64,000 bases of DNA from CAYSGL01 sp964520985 (lineage in GTDB: Bacteria > Pseudomonadota > Alphaproteobacteria > Micavibrionales > Micavibrionaceae). A model generated the notes under the pieces. The model had not been told where the DNA came from and did not search any database. It saw only the letters and a program-made list of their open reading frames with translations. The stretch spans positions 1,674,001-1,738,000 of the forward strand of contig CAZFPB010000001.1 of the NCBI GenBank assembly GCA_964520985.1, written 5' to 3'. The position numbers were made by a program, and so were the translations under genes. Of this stretch, positions 51,398-61,063 are shown one piece after another. Positions within the stretch are counted from its first letter, which is position 1; the number at the start of each line of letters is the position of its first letter.

Positions 51398-52672
51398 ATG
51401 ATGAGACGGGTCGTAGTTACAGGTATGGGTATGGTGACGCCGCTGGGCGTCGGGGTGGATCTGAACTGGTCGCGCCTGATTGAAGGGCAGAGCGGTATCC
51501 GCAAGATCACCGAATTCGATGCGTCCGACATCAAGTCGCAGATTGCCGGTCATGTGCCGAAAACCAAAGATCTCAATCCCACCGACGGCGCATTCAACGT
51601 CGATCTGTTCGTCGAACCCAAAGAGCAAAAGAAAATGGATACGTTCATCCATTTCGCCATGGGCGCCGCCGACGAAGCGGTAAAAGATTCTGGCTGGGTG
51701 CCGCAAACCGAAGAAGATCGCTGCCGCACCGGCGTGCTGATCGGATCGGGCATCGGCGGCCTTGGCACGATGTATGAAACATCGATCACGCTGTATGAAA
51801 AAGGCCCGAGCCGTCTGTCGCCTTTCGCCAATCCGGCGATGCTGATCAATCTGGCGTCAGGCCACGTATCCATCAAGCATGGCTATAAAGGCCCGAACCA
51901 CGCGGTGGTCACAGCCTGCGCCACGGGTAGCCACGCGATTGGCGATGCGGCGCGTTTGATTATGCTCGGCGATGCTGATCTCATGCTTGCTGGCGGCGCG
52001 GAAGCCGCGGCGGGCCGTCTGGGTGTAGCCAGCTTTGCCGCTGTTCGCGCGCTATCGACAGGCTATAACGACCGTCCGACGGAAGCCTCGCGTCCGTTCG
52101 ATGAAGGCCGCGATGGGTTTGTCATCGGTGAAGGGGCGGGCATTGTCATGCTGGAAGAATATGAGCACGCAAAAAAACGCGGCGCAAAAATTTATGCGGA
52201 AATTATCGGCTACGGCATGTCGGGCGATGCGTATCACATGACATCCCCTGCCGAAGATGGCGATGGCGGATACCGTGCTATGAAAGCGGCGCTCGGCAAG
52301 ATTGGTGTGAACCCTGAGGAGATCGATTATATCAACGCACACGGCACCTCGACGCCGGTCGGCGATGGGATCGAGTGCGCGGCGGTCAGACGCCTGTTCG
52401 CCAATACACTCGATACGATTTCCATGTCCTCGACCAAGTCGGCGATTGGCCACTTACTGGGCGCGGCCGGCGCGGTGGAAGCGATCTATTCGATCAAGAC
52501 CATCAATACCGGCATTATTCCGCCGACGTTGAATCTCGAAAATGTGCTGGAAGCCGGTAAAGGCATCGACCTTGTGCCGAAAGTCGCCAAAGAGAAAAAA
52601 GTGACGACGGCGCTATCCAACTCGTTCGGGTTCGGCGGCACCAACGCCTCGCTGGTTATGCGCGCCGTCTAG
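51398..52672 (+). CDS. fabF: 3-oxoacyl-ACP synthase II
   Basis: A 424-residue condensing enzyme. It has Cys174 in VTACATGSHAIGDA, the two histidines in INAHGTSTPVGDG and IGHLLGAAG, and the end NSFGFGGTNASLV. The start MMRRVVVTGMGMVTPLG could be either of two adjacent ATGs. Its last 60 bases overlap the convergent Wzy-like gene. It elongates acyl chains and controls temperature-dependent unsaturation in E. coli. Confidence 0.97.
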   Translation: MMRRVVVTGMGMVTPLGVGVDLNWSRLIEGQSGIRKITEFDASDIKSQIAGHVPKTKDLNPTDGAFNVDLFVEPKEQKKMDTFIHFAMGAADEAVKDSGWVPQTEEDRCRTGVLIGSGIGGLGTMYETSITLYEKGPSRLSPFANPAMLINLASGHVSIKHGYKGPNHAVVTACATGSHAIGDAARLIMLGDADLMLAGGAEAAAGRLGVASFAAVRALSTGYNDRPTEASRPFDEGRDGFVIGEGAGIVMLEEYEHAKKRGAKIYAEIIGYGMSGDAYHMTSPAEDGDGGYRAMKAALGKIGVNPEEIDYINAHGTSTPVGDGIECAAVRRLFANTLDTISMSSTKSAIGHLLGAAGAVEAIYSIKTINTGIIPPTLNLENVLEAGKGIDLVPKVAKEKKVTTALSNSFGFGGTNASLVMRAV

Positions 52673-53797
52673 ATACCGCGCCGCATAACACACGCTCAGG
52701 AATATCCAGAAATGCGAGAAGCGCACGCTTTGATGCACGACGCTGAAAAGCAGGATTATGCCGAGCATCACGACATACTGACGCGGCAATCTGTAGAAGA
52801 TGTGCCAGAGCAATAAGGCGAACAGCAAAAAACCGGTTATCCCATAGCTGAAAAGCAATGTGGCAAGCCCTGAATGTAATTCCTGCACGGGTCCATCGAA
52901 GCGTTTGAATCCCCCTTCTCCCGCACCGAATAACAGATAATAAGGATGGGAAAGAAGGCGGTCATAGCCGCGTCCTTCGGCGCTGTCATCGCGCTCTGTG
53001 CCCAAGGTACTTAATCTCTCGGTTACAGCGGAGAGATTATCGACGCTTTGCAGGTGCAAATTTATTTTCGATTCATCAAAAACGATAAAAGCCAGCCCCG
53101 CGCATACTATGCCCACGATTATCAGGCGTGCGCCCTTCTTCATGGAGGGCAAAAACAGCAGCATGATCAGCATCAAAGCCGTAGTAATCAGACCCGCTTT
53201 GGATAAGGCGACCGCTTGCAAGGCAACACACAGCCCAATAAGACCATAATCAAGAAAGGTGAAAGTTTGTCCGCGCTTTAAGCCGATCAGGATTGCCAAA
53301 TTTAGCAGCGCCCAGTAAGCCAGCTGATTGGGATTGGTGAAAGTGCCGATGGCGCGGCCTTCCTCTATCTGCGACCAAAAGATAATATAGAGCATCTGTG
53401 CCACGAGGCTGAAGGCGACAGCATAGTATGTTGCAGTGTTCATGGCGCGCGGCGCGGAGCGGAACAATAAAATGCCCACAAATAAAATCCCGACATTAAA
53501 CACGTAATAAACTGCGCTGAGGAGAAAGCGGATATCAGGCATGGCCGCATAATGAATCAGGTTGATCGTGAGTGTCAGTGCTGCGAAGAGCGCGCCATAC
53601 AAGATAACAGGGCTAATGCGCCCTTGAAGCGTGAGCGCTGCCATCGCTAGGGCAGGGAAGCCAAACACCGCGATAAAATAATCGGCGGGCTGCGCGGCGC
53701 CTTGGCCGAACGGATAAAAAGGCGCTGTCAGGATGTAGAGAAACCAGACAGACAGGAAAAAACGCGGCGGCGGCGAAACGGCGGAAGAGGCAACCAT
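52613..53797 (-). CDS. O-antigen ligase/polymerase-like membrane protein
   Basis: A 394-residue protein with about ten to eleven membrane segments, of the Wzy/WaaL (Wzy_C) group. The periplasmic-loop signature is SHPYYLLFGAGEGGFKRF with a downstream ELHSGLATLLFSYGITGFLLF. GTFTNPNQLAYWALL is the common motif in these proteins. It would join or polymerise surface polysaccharide at the outer face of the inner membrane. Nearby asnB and GT4 genes fit this use, although mltG lies between. Confidence 0.82.
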   Translation of the reverse strand: MVASSAVSPPPRFFLSVWFLYILTAPFYPFGQGAAQPADYFIAVFGFPALAMAALTLQGRISPVILYGALFAALTLTINLIHYAAMPDIRFLLSAVYYVFNVGILFVGILLFRSAPRAMNTATYYAVAFSLVAQMLYIIFWSQIEEGRAIGTFTNPNQLAYWALLNLAILIGLKRGQTFTFLDYGLIGLCVALQAVALSKAGLITTALMLIMLLFLPSMKKGARLIIVGIVCAGLAFIVFDESKINLHLQSVDNLSAVTERLSTLGTERDDSAEGRGYDRLLSHPYYLLFGAGEGGFKRFDGPVQELHSGLATLLFSYGITGFLLFALLLWHIFYRLPRQYVVMLGIILLFSVVHQSVRFSHFWIFLSVCYAARYLDGAHNQRGVGAAEPERVG

Positions 53798-53864
53798 GCC
53801 TTGCCATTGTGCCCAAAAGCCGACAAAATCACGAGAGATTTAATAAAGGACCTTAAGGCCACCC

Positions 53865-54863
53865 ATGAAAATCTTTCTTTCCCTTTTATCAGTCATGGCA
53901 ATTTTAGGGGCGTGCGTGGCCATTTTCATCGGCTTGTCCGTCAATGAATTCACGGCGCCGGGGCCGCTTGCGGCGGACAAGATCGTCTTGATCGAACGCG
54001 GCAGCGGTGTTTCCGTCATTGCGGCCAAACTGGCAGATGAGGGTGTGATTGAAAAACCCTATATCTTTAAAGCGGCGGCGCGCCTGACGGGCAAACATGC
54101 GGCGCTGAAAGCGGGTGAATATCAGTTCGACGCTGGCATCCCGATGGCTGCTATTTTAGACAAGATGTATGAAGGAGACACATTTGATCGCGTCTTCACG
54201 GTGCCGGAAGGGCTAACCAGTTGGCAGATCGTGCAGCGTCTCAATGCCGCCGAGAACCTGACCGGAGACATTACAGAGATTCCGGCGGAAGGGACGCTTT
54301 TACCTGAAACCTATCATTTCATGGCGAACGAAACGCGCGCCGCCAAGATTGCCGAGATGCAGGCCGCCATGACCAAAACGATTGATGAATTGTGGGAAGG
54401 CCGCGCGAAAGATCTGCCTTTCACGACCAAGGAAGAAGCGATCACGCTGGCGTCGATCGTTGAAAAAGAAACGGGCATTGCATCGGAGCGCGAGCGTATT
54501 GCCGGAGTGTTTATCAATCGTTTGAAGCAGGGCATACCCCTGCAGACTGATCCAACGGTAATCTACGCCTTGACCAAGGGGGAAGTGCAGGAAGACGGGC
54601 AGGGCCCTATTGGACGCAGGCTATTGACCAAGGATTTACAGACGGATTCTCCGTATAATACCTATAAAAATGCCGGTTTGCCGCCAGGGCCGATTGCCAA
54701 TCCCGGCCGCGCCGCCATCGCTGCCACGCTCAATCCAGAAACGAATGATCTGATTTATTTTGTCGCCGATGGTACGGGTGGACATGTCTTCGCCAAAACG
54801 CTGGACGAGCATAATGCCAATGTCGCGAAATGGCGCAAAATTCGCCGCGAGAAAAATCAGTAA
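53865..54863 (+). CDS. mltG: Endolytic peptidoglycan transglycosylase MltG
   Basis: A 332-residue YceG-type lytic transglycosylase. A membrane anchor (1-25) is followed by a LysM-like region (FTVPEGLTSWQIVQRLNAAENL) and the catalytic domain with the conserved VEKETG (199-204), RIAGVFINRLKQGIPLQTDPTVIYAL and YNTYKNAGLPPGPIANPG. It ends glycan strand growth. The link after fabF is typical in proteobacteria. The next minus-strand gene begins on the following base. Confidence 0.95.
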   Translation: MKIFLSLLSVMAILGACVAIFIGLSVNEFTAPGPLAADKIVLIERGSGVSVIAAKLADEGVIEKPYIFKAAARLTGKHAALKAGEYQFDAGIPMAAILDKMYEGDTFDRVFTVPEGLTSWQIVQRLNAAENLTGDITEIPAEGTLLPETYHFMANETRAAKIAEMQAAMTKTIDELWEGRAKDLPFTTKEEAITLASIVEKETGIASERERIAGVFINRLKQGIPLQTDPTVIYALTKGEVQEDGQGPIGRRLLTKDLQTDSPYNTYKNAGLPPGPIANPGRAAIAATLNPETNDLIYFVADGTGGHVFAKTLDEHNANVAKWRKIRREKNQ

Positions 54864-55448
54864 TTAGTAATCGGTGGCTTCGCCGCCATCTTTGGTGCGG
54901 GCGCGCGTTGCGCCGCCGCCTAAGGTCATGCCGGCCACGGGGGCCGCGACATACTGCGGGGATTTCTCCAGTTCGCGCTGGCGGGTGAGAGACGGCGAGA
55001 ATTTGAGCGTGCGCACATCGTCGCCGCCCAGAATGCCCGAGAGCGTATTTTCATCCCCCAGGTCGTCGCGGTGAATGGGTTGTGCAAAGCTGCTGCGTTT
55101 TAAAAATTCCTCAAAACCGATGACGGCGCGATGGGTTTTGATCATGAGGCGGTCATTGAATTTCCCACCATAGGGATCATTCAAGTAAACCAGCGGCACT
55201 TCCAGTGATTCGGTAATTTCTCCCGCCTGCGCGGCGGCGATAAAGACACTGTGATCGAGCAAAAGCTTTTCGCTAAACCGCTCTTCGACAGAAATATTCA
55301 GGTGCAGCGGGTCGCCCCCATCGGTGAATTCGACGATCAGTTCGCGCGCCAGGGCGTCGAAAATCACCCCCAGCGGCTGGAGGGCAAAAGGACCGCTGCA
55401 GAGCAGCCCGCTCTGCCCCTGTTTCCCAATAAGTAGGTCGATATTCAT
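54864..55448 (-). CDS. Hypothetical protein, 194 residues
   Basis: A soluble, acidic protein of no recognised family, convergent with mltG without any spacer. The start is taken at MNIDLLIGKQGQSG (55448); an upstream in-frame start at 55505 is in the asnB promoter region. The middle holds HLNISVEERFSEKLLLDHSVFIAAAQAGEI, the end is Gly/Arg-rich (GMTLGGGATRARTKDGGEATDY). No signal peptide is seen. It may be part of the neighbouring polysaccharide group. Confidence 0.5.
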   Translation of the reverse strand: MNIDLLIGKQGQSGLLCSGPFALQPLGVIFDALARELIVEFTDGGDPLHLNISVEERFSEKLLLDHSVFIAAAQAGEITESLEVPLVYLNDPYGGKFNDRLMIKTHRAVIGFEEFLKRSSFAQPIHRDDLGDENTLSGILGGDDVRTLKFSPSLTRQRELEKSPQYVAAPVAGMTLGGGATRARTKDGGEATDY

Positions 55449-55536
55449 GTCAAAAGCCTGTTCTTTTCCTATGGCGCCCGTTACTCTAGCAAACTGATAA
55501 CCCAAAGCTCAAATTTAAGAGAAGTTCCGTAATAAT

Positions 55537-57471
55537 ATGTGTGGCATAGCCGGTTTTGCCAGTCTGTCGTCCCAATCTTCCGACCAGTTAAAATCGGCCG
55601 GGGCGGCCATGCATCGTGCCCTTGCGCACCGTGGGCCGGATGATGCGCAGGTCTGGGTCGATGACGATGCCAATGTCATGTTTGCCCACCGCCGTCTTGC
55701 TATCGTAGACTTGTCCGCAGACGGGCGCCAGCCGATGGCGTCGGCGTCGGGGCGATATATGATCGTCTATAACGGCGAGATTTATAATTATCCGGCGTTG
55801 CATGACGATCTGGTGGCGATCGGTCATGTGTTTAAAGGCCGAAGCGATACCGAAGTGCTGCTCGCGGCGATCGATCACTGGGGTTTAAATCAAACACTAC
55901 AGAAAATTAACGGGCAGTTTGCCTTTGCCTTGTGGGATAAAAAAGACCGCACGCTGCATCTCGCGCGTGATCGCTTTGGCAAGAAGCCTCTCTATATCGG
56001 CTGGGTGGGCGACAGACTAGTTTTTGCGTCCGAGCTGAAAGCCTTTCATGCGCTCGAGGGATTTTCCGCCTCGATCAATGAAGATGCCATGGCACTCTAC
56101 ATGCATTACGGTTATGTTTGCGCGCCTTACAGTATTTATGATGCTATCTGGCAGCTTCTGCCCGGATCGCGCATGGCGATCATCCCGACGTCTTTGACTC
56201 CCGGCGCGGATCTATCGCCACTCATGGAAAAATTCTGGTCGCTGACCGAACGTGTGGAGGAAGCGCGTCACCATCCTTATCGCGGGAGTGAGCAAGAGCA
56301 GATTCAATCTTTTGAAACGCTCCTTTCTGACGCTGTGTCTTCCCGCATGATCTGCGACGTACCGCTTGGCGCGTTTTTGTCCGGCGGCATTGATTCTTCT
56401 ATGGTTGTGGCGATAATGCAAAAGCATAGCGTCAGCCCCGTTAAAACATTTTCTATCGCCTTTGATGATCCTGCCTATAATGAAGCGCCGCATGCGGAGC
56501 GCATTGCCGCTCATCTCGGCACCGATCATGAAACGCTGCGCGTCAGTGAAAGTGATGCGATGGGGGTTATTCCCCTCTTGCCCAGCATCTATGATGAACC
56601 TTTTTCCGATATGTCGGCTATTCCGACCTATCTGGTCAGCAAGATGGCGCGGCATAAAGTCACGGTAGCGCTGACCGGCGATGGCGGCGATGAAATACTC
56701 GGCGGGTATGACCGCCATGTCCACTTGCCGCCGCTATGGAATAAAATCGGCTGGGCGCCCGCCATGATACGCCAACCATTGGCCGCCGCGCTGAAAGGTG
56801 TGCCGGAATCGCAGTGGCGGCGCATTAGTCAGGATCCGCAGTTTGTGCGCAAGATGCATCGTCTGCGCACCGTGATCGGTCAAAAAGACCGGCGGGCTGT
56901 CTATGATAATTTGCTGGCGGCATGGCCTGATAATATCGTGCTGGATGGGACGGTTCCGTCGGTTCCTATCCGCGACGGCACCTCCTACCCGCGCGGTTTG
57001 AATTTTGCCGATTACATGATGTTTGGGGACACCTTGTCATACCGCGTCGACGATCTGATGGTAAAATCGGATCGCGCCAGCATGGCCGTCGCGCTTGAAG
57101 CACGGGCACCGCTCATGGATTATGCGTTGTGCGAATTCTGCTGGCGACTGCCTTTCTCGTCCAAGATACGCGATGGCAAAGGCAAATGGCTGTTGCGTCA
57201 GGTCTTGAAAAAATATGTGCCGGAACCTTTGTTTGACCGGCCTAAGATGGGCTTTGGCGTGCCGATTGCGCAATGGCTGCGCGGCGATCTGCGCGAATGG
57301 GCCAATGATCTTTTATCCCCTTCGCGCCTGCGCCGTCAGGGTTTGTTCGACGACAAGGCTGTTACCGCTATGTGGCAAGCGCATCTGCGCGGCGAGCCTG
57401 TCGATCCGAACGGTCAGAAATTGTGGACCGTATTAATGGCGCAAGGCTGGCTGGACCGCTGGGCCGCATGA
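55537..57471 (+). CDS. asnB: Glutamine-dependent asparagine synthetase-like amidotransferase
   Basis: A 644-residue class II glutamine amidotransferase/synthetase. Cys2 follows the start Met (MCGIAGF), LAHRGPDDAQVW and YNGEIYNY are kept, and the ATP-pyrophosphatase loop SGGIDSS is at 282-288. Downstream the conserved GDGGDEILGGYDRH is present. The C-terminal KSDRASMAVALEARAPLMDY is typical. In such settings these enzymes often amidate sugars of surface polysaccharide rather than aspartate, so the exact substrate is open. Confidence 0.93.
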   Translation: MCGIAGFASLSSQSSDQLKSAGAAMHRALAHRGPDDAQVWVDDDANVMFAHRRLAIVDLSADGRQPMASASGRYMIVYNGEIYNYPALHDDLVAIGHVFKGRSDTEVLLAAIDHWGLNQTLQKINGQFAFALWDKKDRTLHLARDRFGKKPLYIGWVGDRLVFASELKAFHALEGFSASINEDAMALYMHYGYVCAPYSIYDAIWQLLPGSRMAIIPTSLTPGADLSPLMEKFWSLTERVEEARHHPYRGSEQEQIQSFETLLSDAVSSRMICDVPLGAFLSGGIDSSMVVAIMQKHSVSPVKTFSIAFDDPAYNEAPHAERIAAHLGTDHETLRVSESDAMGVIPLLPSIYDEPFSDMSAIPTYLVSKMARHKVTVALTGDGGDEILGGYDRHVHLPPLWNKIGWAPAMIRQPLAAALKGVPESQWRRISQDPQFVRKMHRLRTVIGQKDRRAVYDNLLAAWPDNIVLDGTVPSVPIRDGTSYPRGLNFADYMMFGDTLSYRVDDLMVKSDRASMAVALEARAPLMDYALCEFCWRLPFSSKIRDGKGKWLLRQVLKKYVPEPLFDRPKMGFGVPIAQWLRGDLREWANDLLSPSRLRRQGLFDDKAVTAMWQAHLRGEPVDPNGQKLWTVLMAQGWLDRWAA

Positions 57472-57484
57472 TAAAGGACATCCC

Positions 57485-58606
57485 ATGAAACTACTTATGA
57501 CTCTCAGTGATATGGAACGCTTCTGGTCGCACCGTGTGGAATTGGCGCGGGCGATTGTGGGGCGCGGATGGACGCTCATGCTCGGAACCGAAGACGCGCA
57601 GCGGGATAAAAATCTTGCATCTATGGGGGTGCAGGGATTGCCGTGGCCAAAAGCGCACGGGCTGATCGGCCATATAAAAATCCCGGTTCATTTATATGAT
57701 CAGATATGCCGTGAACAACCGGGTATTCTCCATGCCATCACCATCCGACAAGCGTTCTATATGGCGCTGGCAACTCGTTGCATGGGAAAAGATATCCCGA
57801 CTGTCTTTACAATTGCGGGATTGGGCAGTTTATTCACGGCAACATCGGGGAAGATGCGCCTGCTGCGCCCCCTCATTGTTGCCTTGCTGAAACTTACATT
57901 CGCACGTCCCGGCATTCACATCATCTTCCAGAATGAAGACGATCGCGCATGTCTGTTAAAAGCGGGCATTATTACCAAGGATAAAACGACGTTGATCCGC
58001 GGATCTGGTGTTGATTTAACGGCGTTTCCGTTAACGGATGAGCCGCAAGATTCACAGCCGATTGTGCTGTTCGTCTCGCGCTTGCTCAATGAAAAAGGTA
58101 TTTATGAATTTGTCGAAGCGGCGCGCGTTTTAAAGAAAAATGGCGCGCAGGCACGGTTTGTGGTTGCGGGTGATTTTTATCCCAAAAACCCGCACTCGCT
58201 CGATCCTGCTGTCATGGCTCAATGGGTGAAGGAAGGCGTGATCGAATGGCGCGGTCAGGTGTCGGACATGCCATCAGCATTCAAGGAAGCAACTATCGTA
58301 ACGCTGCCCTCTTACTATGGCGAAGGCGTGCCGAAGGCACTTCTGGAGGCGGCCGCCATTGGCCGCGCGATCGTGACCACCAACATGCCGGGTTGTAAAG
58401 AAGCGGTGAAGGACAAGGTCAGCGGCATTCTGATTCCGCCGCGCGACGCGCAGGCGCTCGCTGATGCGATTGGCCTGCTGCTCGATGATCCGGACAAACG
58501 CCGCGCCATGGGTCTTGCCGGGCGCCGTTATGTTGAAGAGGACTACAGCGTGGAGAGCGTTGTCAGCCGCACCATGGCGGTCTATGATCGGGTCCTGAAC
58601 ATTTAA
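57485..58606 (+). CDS. Glycosyltransferase family 4
   Basis: A 373-residue GT-B fold glycosyltransferase (GT4), similar in layout to PglA-like enzymes that add a HexNAc to undecaprenyl-linked sugars. The donor-binding end has LPSYYGEGVPKALLEAAAIGRAIVTTNMPGCKEAV with the E-x7-E type motif. LFVSRLLNEKGIYEFVEAARVL is the start of the C-terminal domain. It follows asnB by 13 bases, with a shared direction. Confidence 0.92.
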   Translation: MKLLMTLSDMERFWSHRVELARAIVGRGWTLMLGTEDAQRDKNLASMGVQGLPWPKAHGLIGHIKIPVHLYDQICREQPGILHAITIRQAFYMALATRCMGKDIPTVFTIAGLGSLFTATSGKMRLLRPLIVALLKLTFARPGIHIIFQNEDDRACLLKAGIITKDKTTLIRGSGVDLTAFPLTDEPQDSQPIVLFVSRLLNEKGIYEFVEAARVLKKNGAQARFVVAGDFYPKNPHSLDPAVMAQWVKEGVIEWRGQVSDMPSAFKEATIVTLPSYYGEGVPKALLEAAAIGRAIVTTNMPGCKEAVKDKVSGILIPPRDAQALADAIGLLLDDPDKRRAMGLAGRRYVEEDYSVESVVSRTMAVYDRVLNI

Positions 58607-58618
58607 AGGAGCGCGCCT

Positions 58619-59953
58619 ATGTCGTCCGCCAAACCGCTTATCCTCGTCGGCCTTAACGAACTGAATTTCGATTATGTGCGCTATTATGCTGAGCGCGGTC
58701 ATCTGCCGACCTTCCAGAAATTATTTGAAGAGTGTGGCATTATCTATACGGCGTCCGAAAAAGTGCATCAGGAGCTGGAGCCATGGATTCAATGGGTGTC
58801 CATCCAGACGGGTAAAAGTTTTTCCGAGCATGGAATTTTCCGTCTTGGCGATGTCACCGAAAAAAGCGTGACGCAGATCTGGGAGCATCTGGAAAAAAAG
58901 CACGGCATCAAGGTCGCCGCCATTTCGCCGATGAATGCCGCGAACAATGCGCAAGACCCGGCTTTCTTTATTCCTGATCCGTGGACGAAGACCAAGACAA
59001 CGGGCAACTGGCTGATGAAAGGCCTCGCGGCCGCTGTCGCCAACGCCGTGAATGAAAACGCCACGGGCGGCGGGAAGCTATCGACCTACTTTTATGTTTT
59101 GCTCGGTTTGCTGCGTTATTCGTTTTTTAAGAGGCCGGTGTCCGTGACCAAGCAGATTTTGATTGCACTTAAAACGCATTATCAGCGCGCAATTCTGCTC
59201 GACCAGCTGCTGGTCGATATGTTTGAGACAGAGTGGAAAAAATCGCAGCCCGGTTTCTCGACGTTGTTTCTCAATGGCGGCGCCCATGTGCAACACCATT
59301 ATTTGTTTAATGCGGCGCCTTACAACGGGCCGAATAAAAATCCTGACTGGTATATGCCGCAAGGGCGCGACCCGGTGCTGGATGTGTATAAAGCCTATGA
59401 CGCGCTGATTGCGCAGCTGCTCGCGCTGCCCGATGCGCCGCGTCTGGTGATTGCCACCGGCCTGCATCAGACACCTGTGGACGAGCCTGTTTATTACTGG
59501 CGCCTCAAAGACCACGACGATTTCCTGCGCAAAATCAATCTGCGGTTCGAGACGGTGGAAACGCGCATGAGTCGCGATTTCCTTTTAACGTTCAAAGATA
59601 AAGCCGCGTGTAAAACAGCCGAGAAAAAGCTGACCGCCTGTAAAGACGGAGCGGGTAAAGATATTTTCGGCGAACTGGATAATCGCGGTTCCAGCTTGTT
59701 TGTTACGCTGACCTATCCCGATGCGATCGACCGGAATTTCACCCTTATTCATGAGGACGGCATTCTCACCGGCTTTGATGAGATGGTCGGTTTTGTCGCG
59801 CTGAAAAACGGCGAGCATGACGGGGAAGGGTATCTGGTCGATACCGGTAAACAGGTGCCGGTGGGGCAGCCTTATCCGATCACGGATATATTCGGTCTGA
59901 TCGACGCGCACTTCGATGCGGCGCAATCAGCGCGGTATTCTAAAGCCGCTTAA
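58619..59953 (+). CDS. Divergent alkaline-phosphatase-superfamily protein
   Basis: A 444-residue cytoplasmic-looking protein that follows the plan of nucleotide-phosphodiesterase/phosphatases. The first strand is VGLNELNFDYVRYYAERGHLP (10-30), with Asn13-Glu14 where such enzymes have Asp-Gly. WVSIQTGKSFSEHGIF (59-74) is like the TG-x-x-P-x-x-HGI segment. FLNGGAHVQHHYLF (217-230) and VIATGLHQT (277-285) stand where DxxGHxxG and SDHG are expected. Asn replaces Asp in several places, so activity is doubtful or altered. It is next to the GT4 gene (12-base gap) and may be a polysaccharide-modification enzyme. Confidence 0.6.
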   Translation: MSSAKPLILVGLNELNFDYVRYYAERGHLPTFQKLFEECGIIYTASEKVHQELEPWIQWVSIQTGKSFSEHGIFRLGDVTEKSVTQIWEHLEKKHGIKVAAISPMNAANNAQDPAFFIPDPWTKTKTTGNWLMKGLAAAVANAVNENATGGGKLSTYFYVLLGLLRYSFFKRPVSVTKQILIALKTHYQRAILLDQLLVDMFETEWKKSQPGFSTLFLNGGAHVQHHYLFNAAPYNGPNKNPDWYMPQGRDPVLDVYKAYDALIAQLLALPDAPRLVIATGLHQTPVDEPVYYWRLKDHDDFLRKINLRFETVETRMSRDFLLTFKDKAACKTAEKKLTACKDGAGKDIFGELDNRGSSLFVTLTYPDAIDRNFTLIHEDGILTGFDEMVGFVALKNGEHDGEGYLVDTGKQVPVGQPYPITDIFGLIDAHFDAAQSARYSKAA

Positions 59954-59955
59954 AA

Positions 59956-61053
59956 TTATTTACTGCCGGTGGCGCGGTTGGGGCGATTCAGCGGGTCGAA
60001 GCCGTAATGGGCAAGCCAGCGGGCATCGCTTTCGAAGAAGGTGCGCAGGTCCGGGATGCCGTATTTCAGCATCGCGATCCGCTCAACCCCCATACCGAAG
60101 GCAAAGCCCTGATATTCTTCAGGATCAATGCCGCAGTTTTTGAGCACGCTCGGATGCACCATGCCGCAACCGAGAATTTCGAGCCAGTCGCTCCCCGCGC
60201 CGATTTTCAGACCGCCGCCTTCGCGTGAACAGCCGATATCGACTTCGGCACTGGGTTCCGTAAACGGGAAGAAGCTCGGGCGGAAACGCACAGGCAGGTC
60301 GTCAATTTCAAAATAGGCGCGCGCGAAATCCATCAGGCAGCCTTTAAGGTGGCCCATATGCACGTTCTTGTCGATATAGAGGCCTTCACACTGATGGAAC
60401 ATTGGCGTGTGCGTCATGTCATAGTCGGAGCGATAGGTGCGCCCAAAGCAGATATGCTTGAAGGGCGGCTTGTTGTTTTCCATCAGGCGGATCTGCACGG
60501 TCGAGGTGTGTGTGCGCAGAACTTTTTTTGCGGCCTCACCGGTTTCTTCCGGATCGTCGGGCAAGTAGAAGGTGTCGTGCATTTCGCGTGCGGGATGGCC
60601 CGGCGGGAAATTCAGCGCGGTGAAATTATGCCAGTCATCCTCGATATCCGGCCCTTCGGCGACATCGAAACCCATCGAGCCGAAGATGGAGACGAGTTCT
60701 TCCATTGTCTGTGAGATCGGGTGAATAGTGCCTTTGGCTTGTGGGCGCACCGACAAGGACACATCGATGGTTTCTTTGGCAAGGCGGTCGGCCATCGCCT
60801 GTTTCTTTAAACTCGATTCCTGTTGTTCGATCAGCGCGGCAATTTCATCTTTCAGGGCATTGAGTTGCGCCCCGGCTTCTTTGCGCGCGTCCGGATCCAT
60901 CGCGCCCAGATTTTTCATCTGCTCGGTGATGCGGCCTTTTTTGCCGAGAGCGGCAACGCGCGCTTCTTCCAGCTTGGTCAAATCATTGGCGGCGGCGACC
61001 ATGCCGGTCAGCTCGTCTTTTAAGGTCGCTAGGGTCTGTGTCATGTCGCTCAT
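59956..61053 (-). CDS. pheS: Phenylalanine--tRNA ligase alpha subunit
   Basis: A 365-residue catalytic subunit of the (alpha-beta)2 synthetase. The start is taken at MSDMTQTLATL (61053); an ATG nine bases later is an alternative. The N-terminal coiled coil (about 1-90) leads to the class II core with PARDMHDTFYL-like HPAREMHDTFYL (motif 1-2 region), FKHICFGRTYRSDYDMTHTPMFHQCEGL and GFAFGMGVERIAMLKYGI (motif 3). pheT is not downstream; the next gene is convergent two bases after the stop. Confidence 0.95.
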   Translation of the reverse strand: MSDMTQTLATLKDELTGMVAAANDLTKLEEARVAALGKKGRITEQMKNLGAMDPDARKEAGAQLNALKDEIAALIEQQESSLKKQAMADRLAKETIDVSLSVRPQAKGTIHPISQTMEELVSIFGSMGFDVAEGPDIEDDWHNFTALNFPPGHPAREMHDTFYLPDDPEETGEAAKKVLRTHTSTVQIRLMENNKPPFKHICFGRTYRSDYDMTHTPMFHQCEGLYIDKNVHMGHLKGCLMDFARAYFEIDDLPVRFRPSFFPFTEPSAEVDIGCSREGGGLKIGAGSDWLEILGCGMVHPSVLKNCGIDPEEYQGFAFGMGVERIAMLKYGIPDLRTFFESDARWLAHYGFDPLNRPNRATGSK

Positions 61054-61063
61054 ACTCGTCAAA

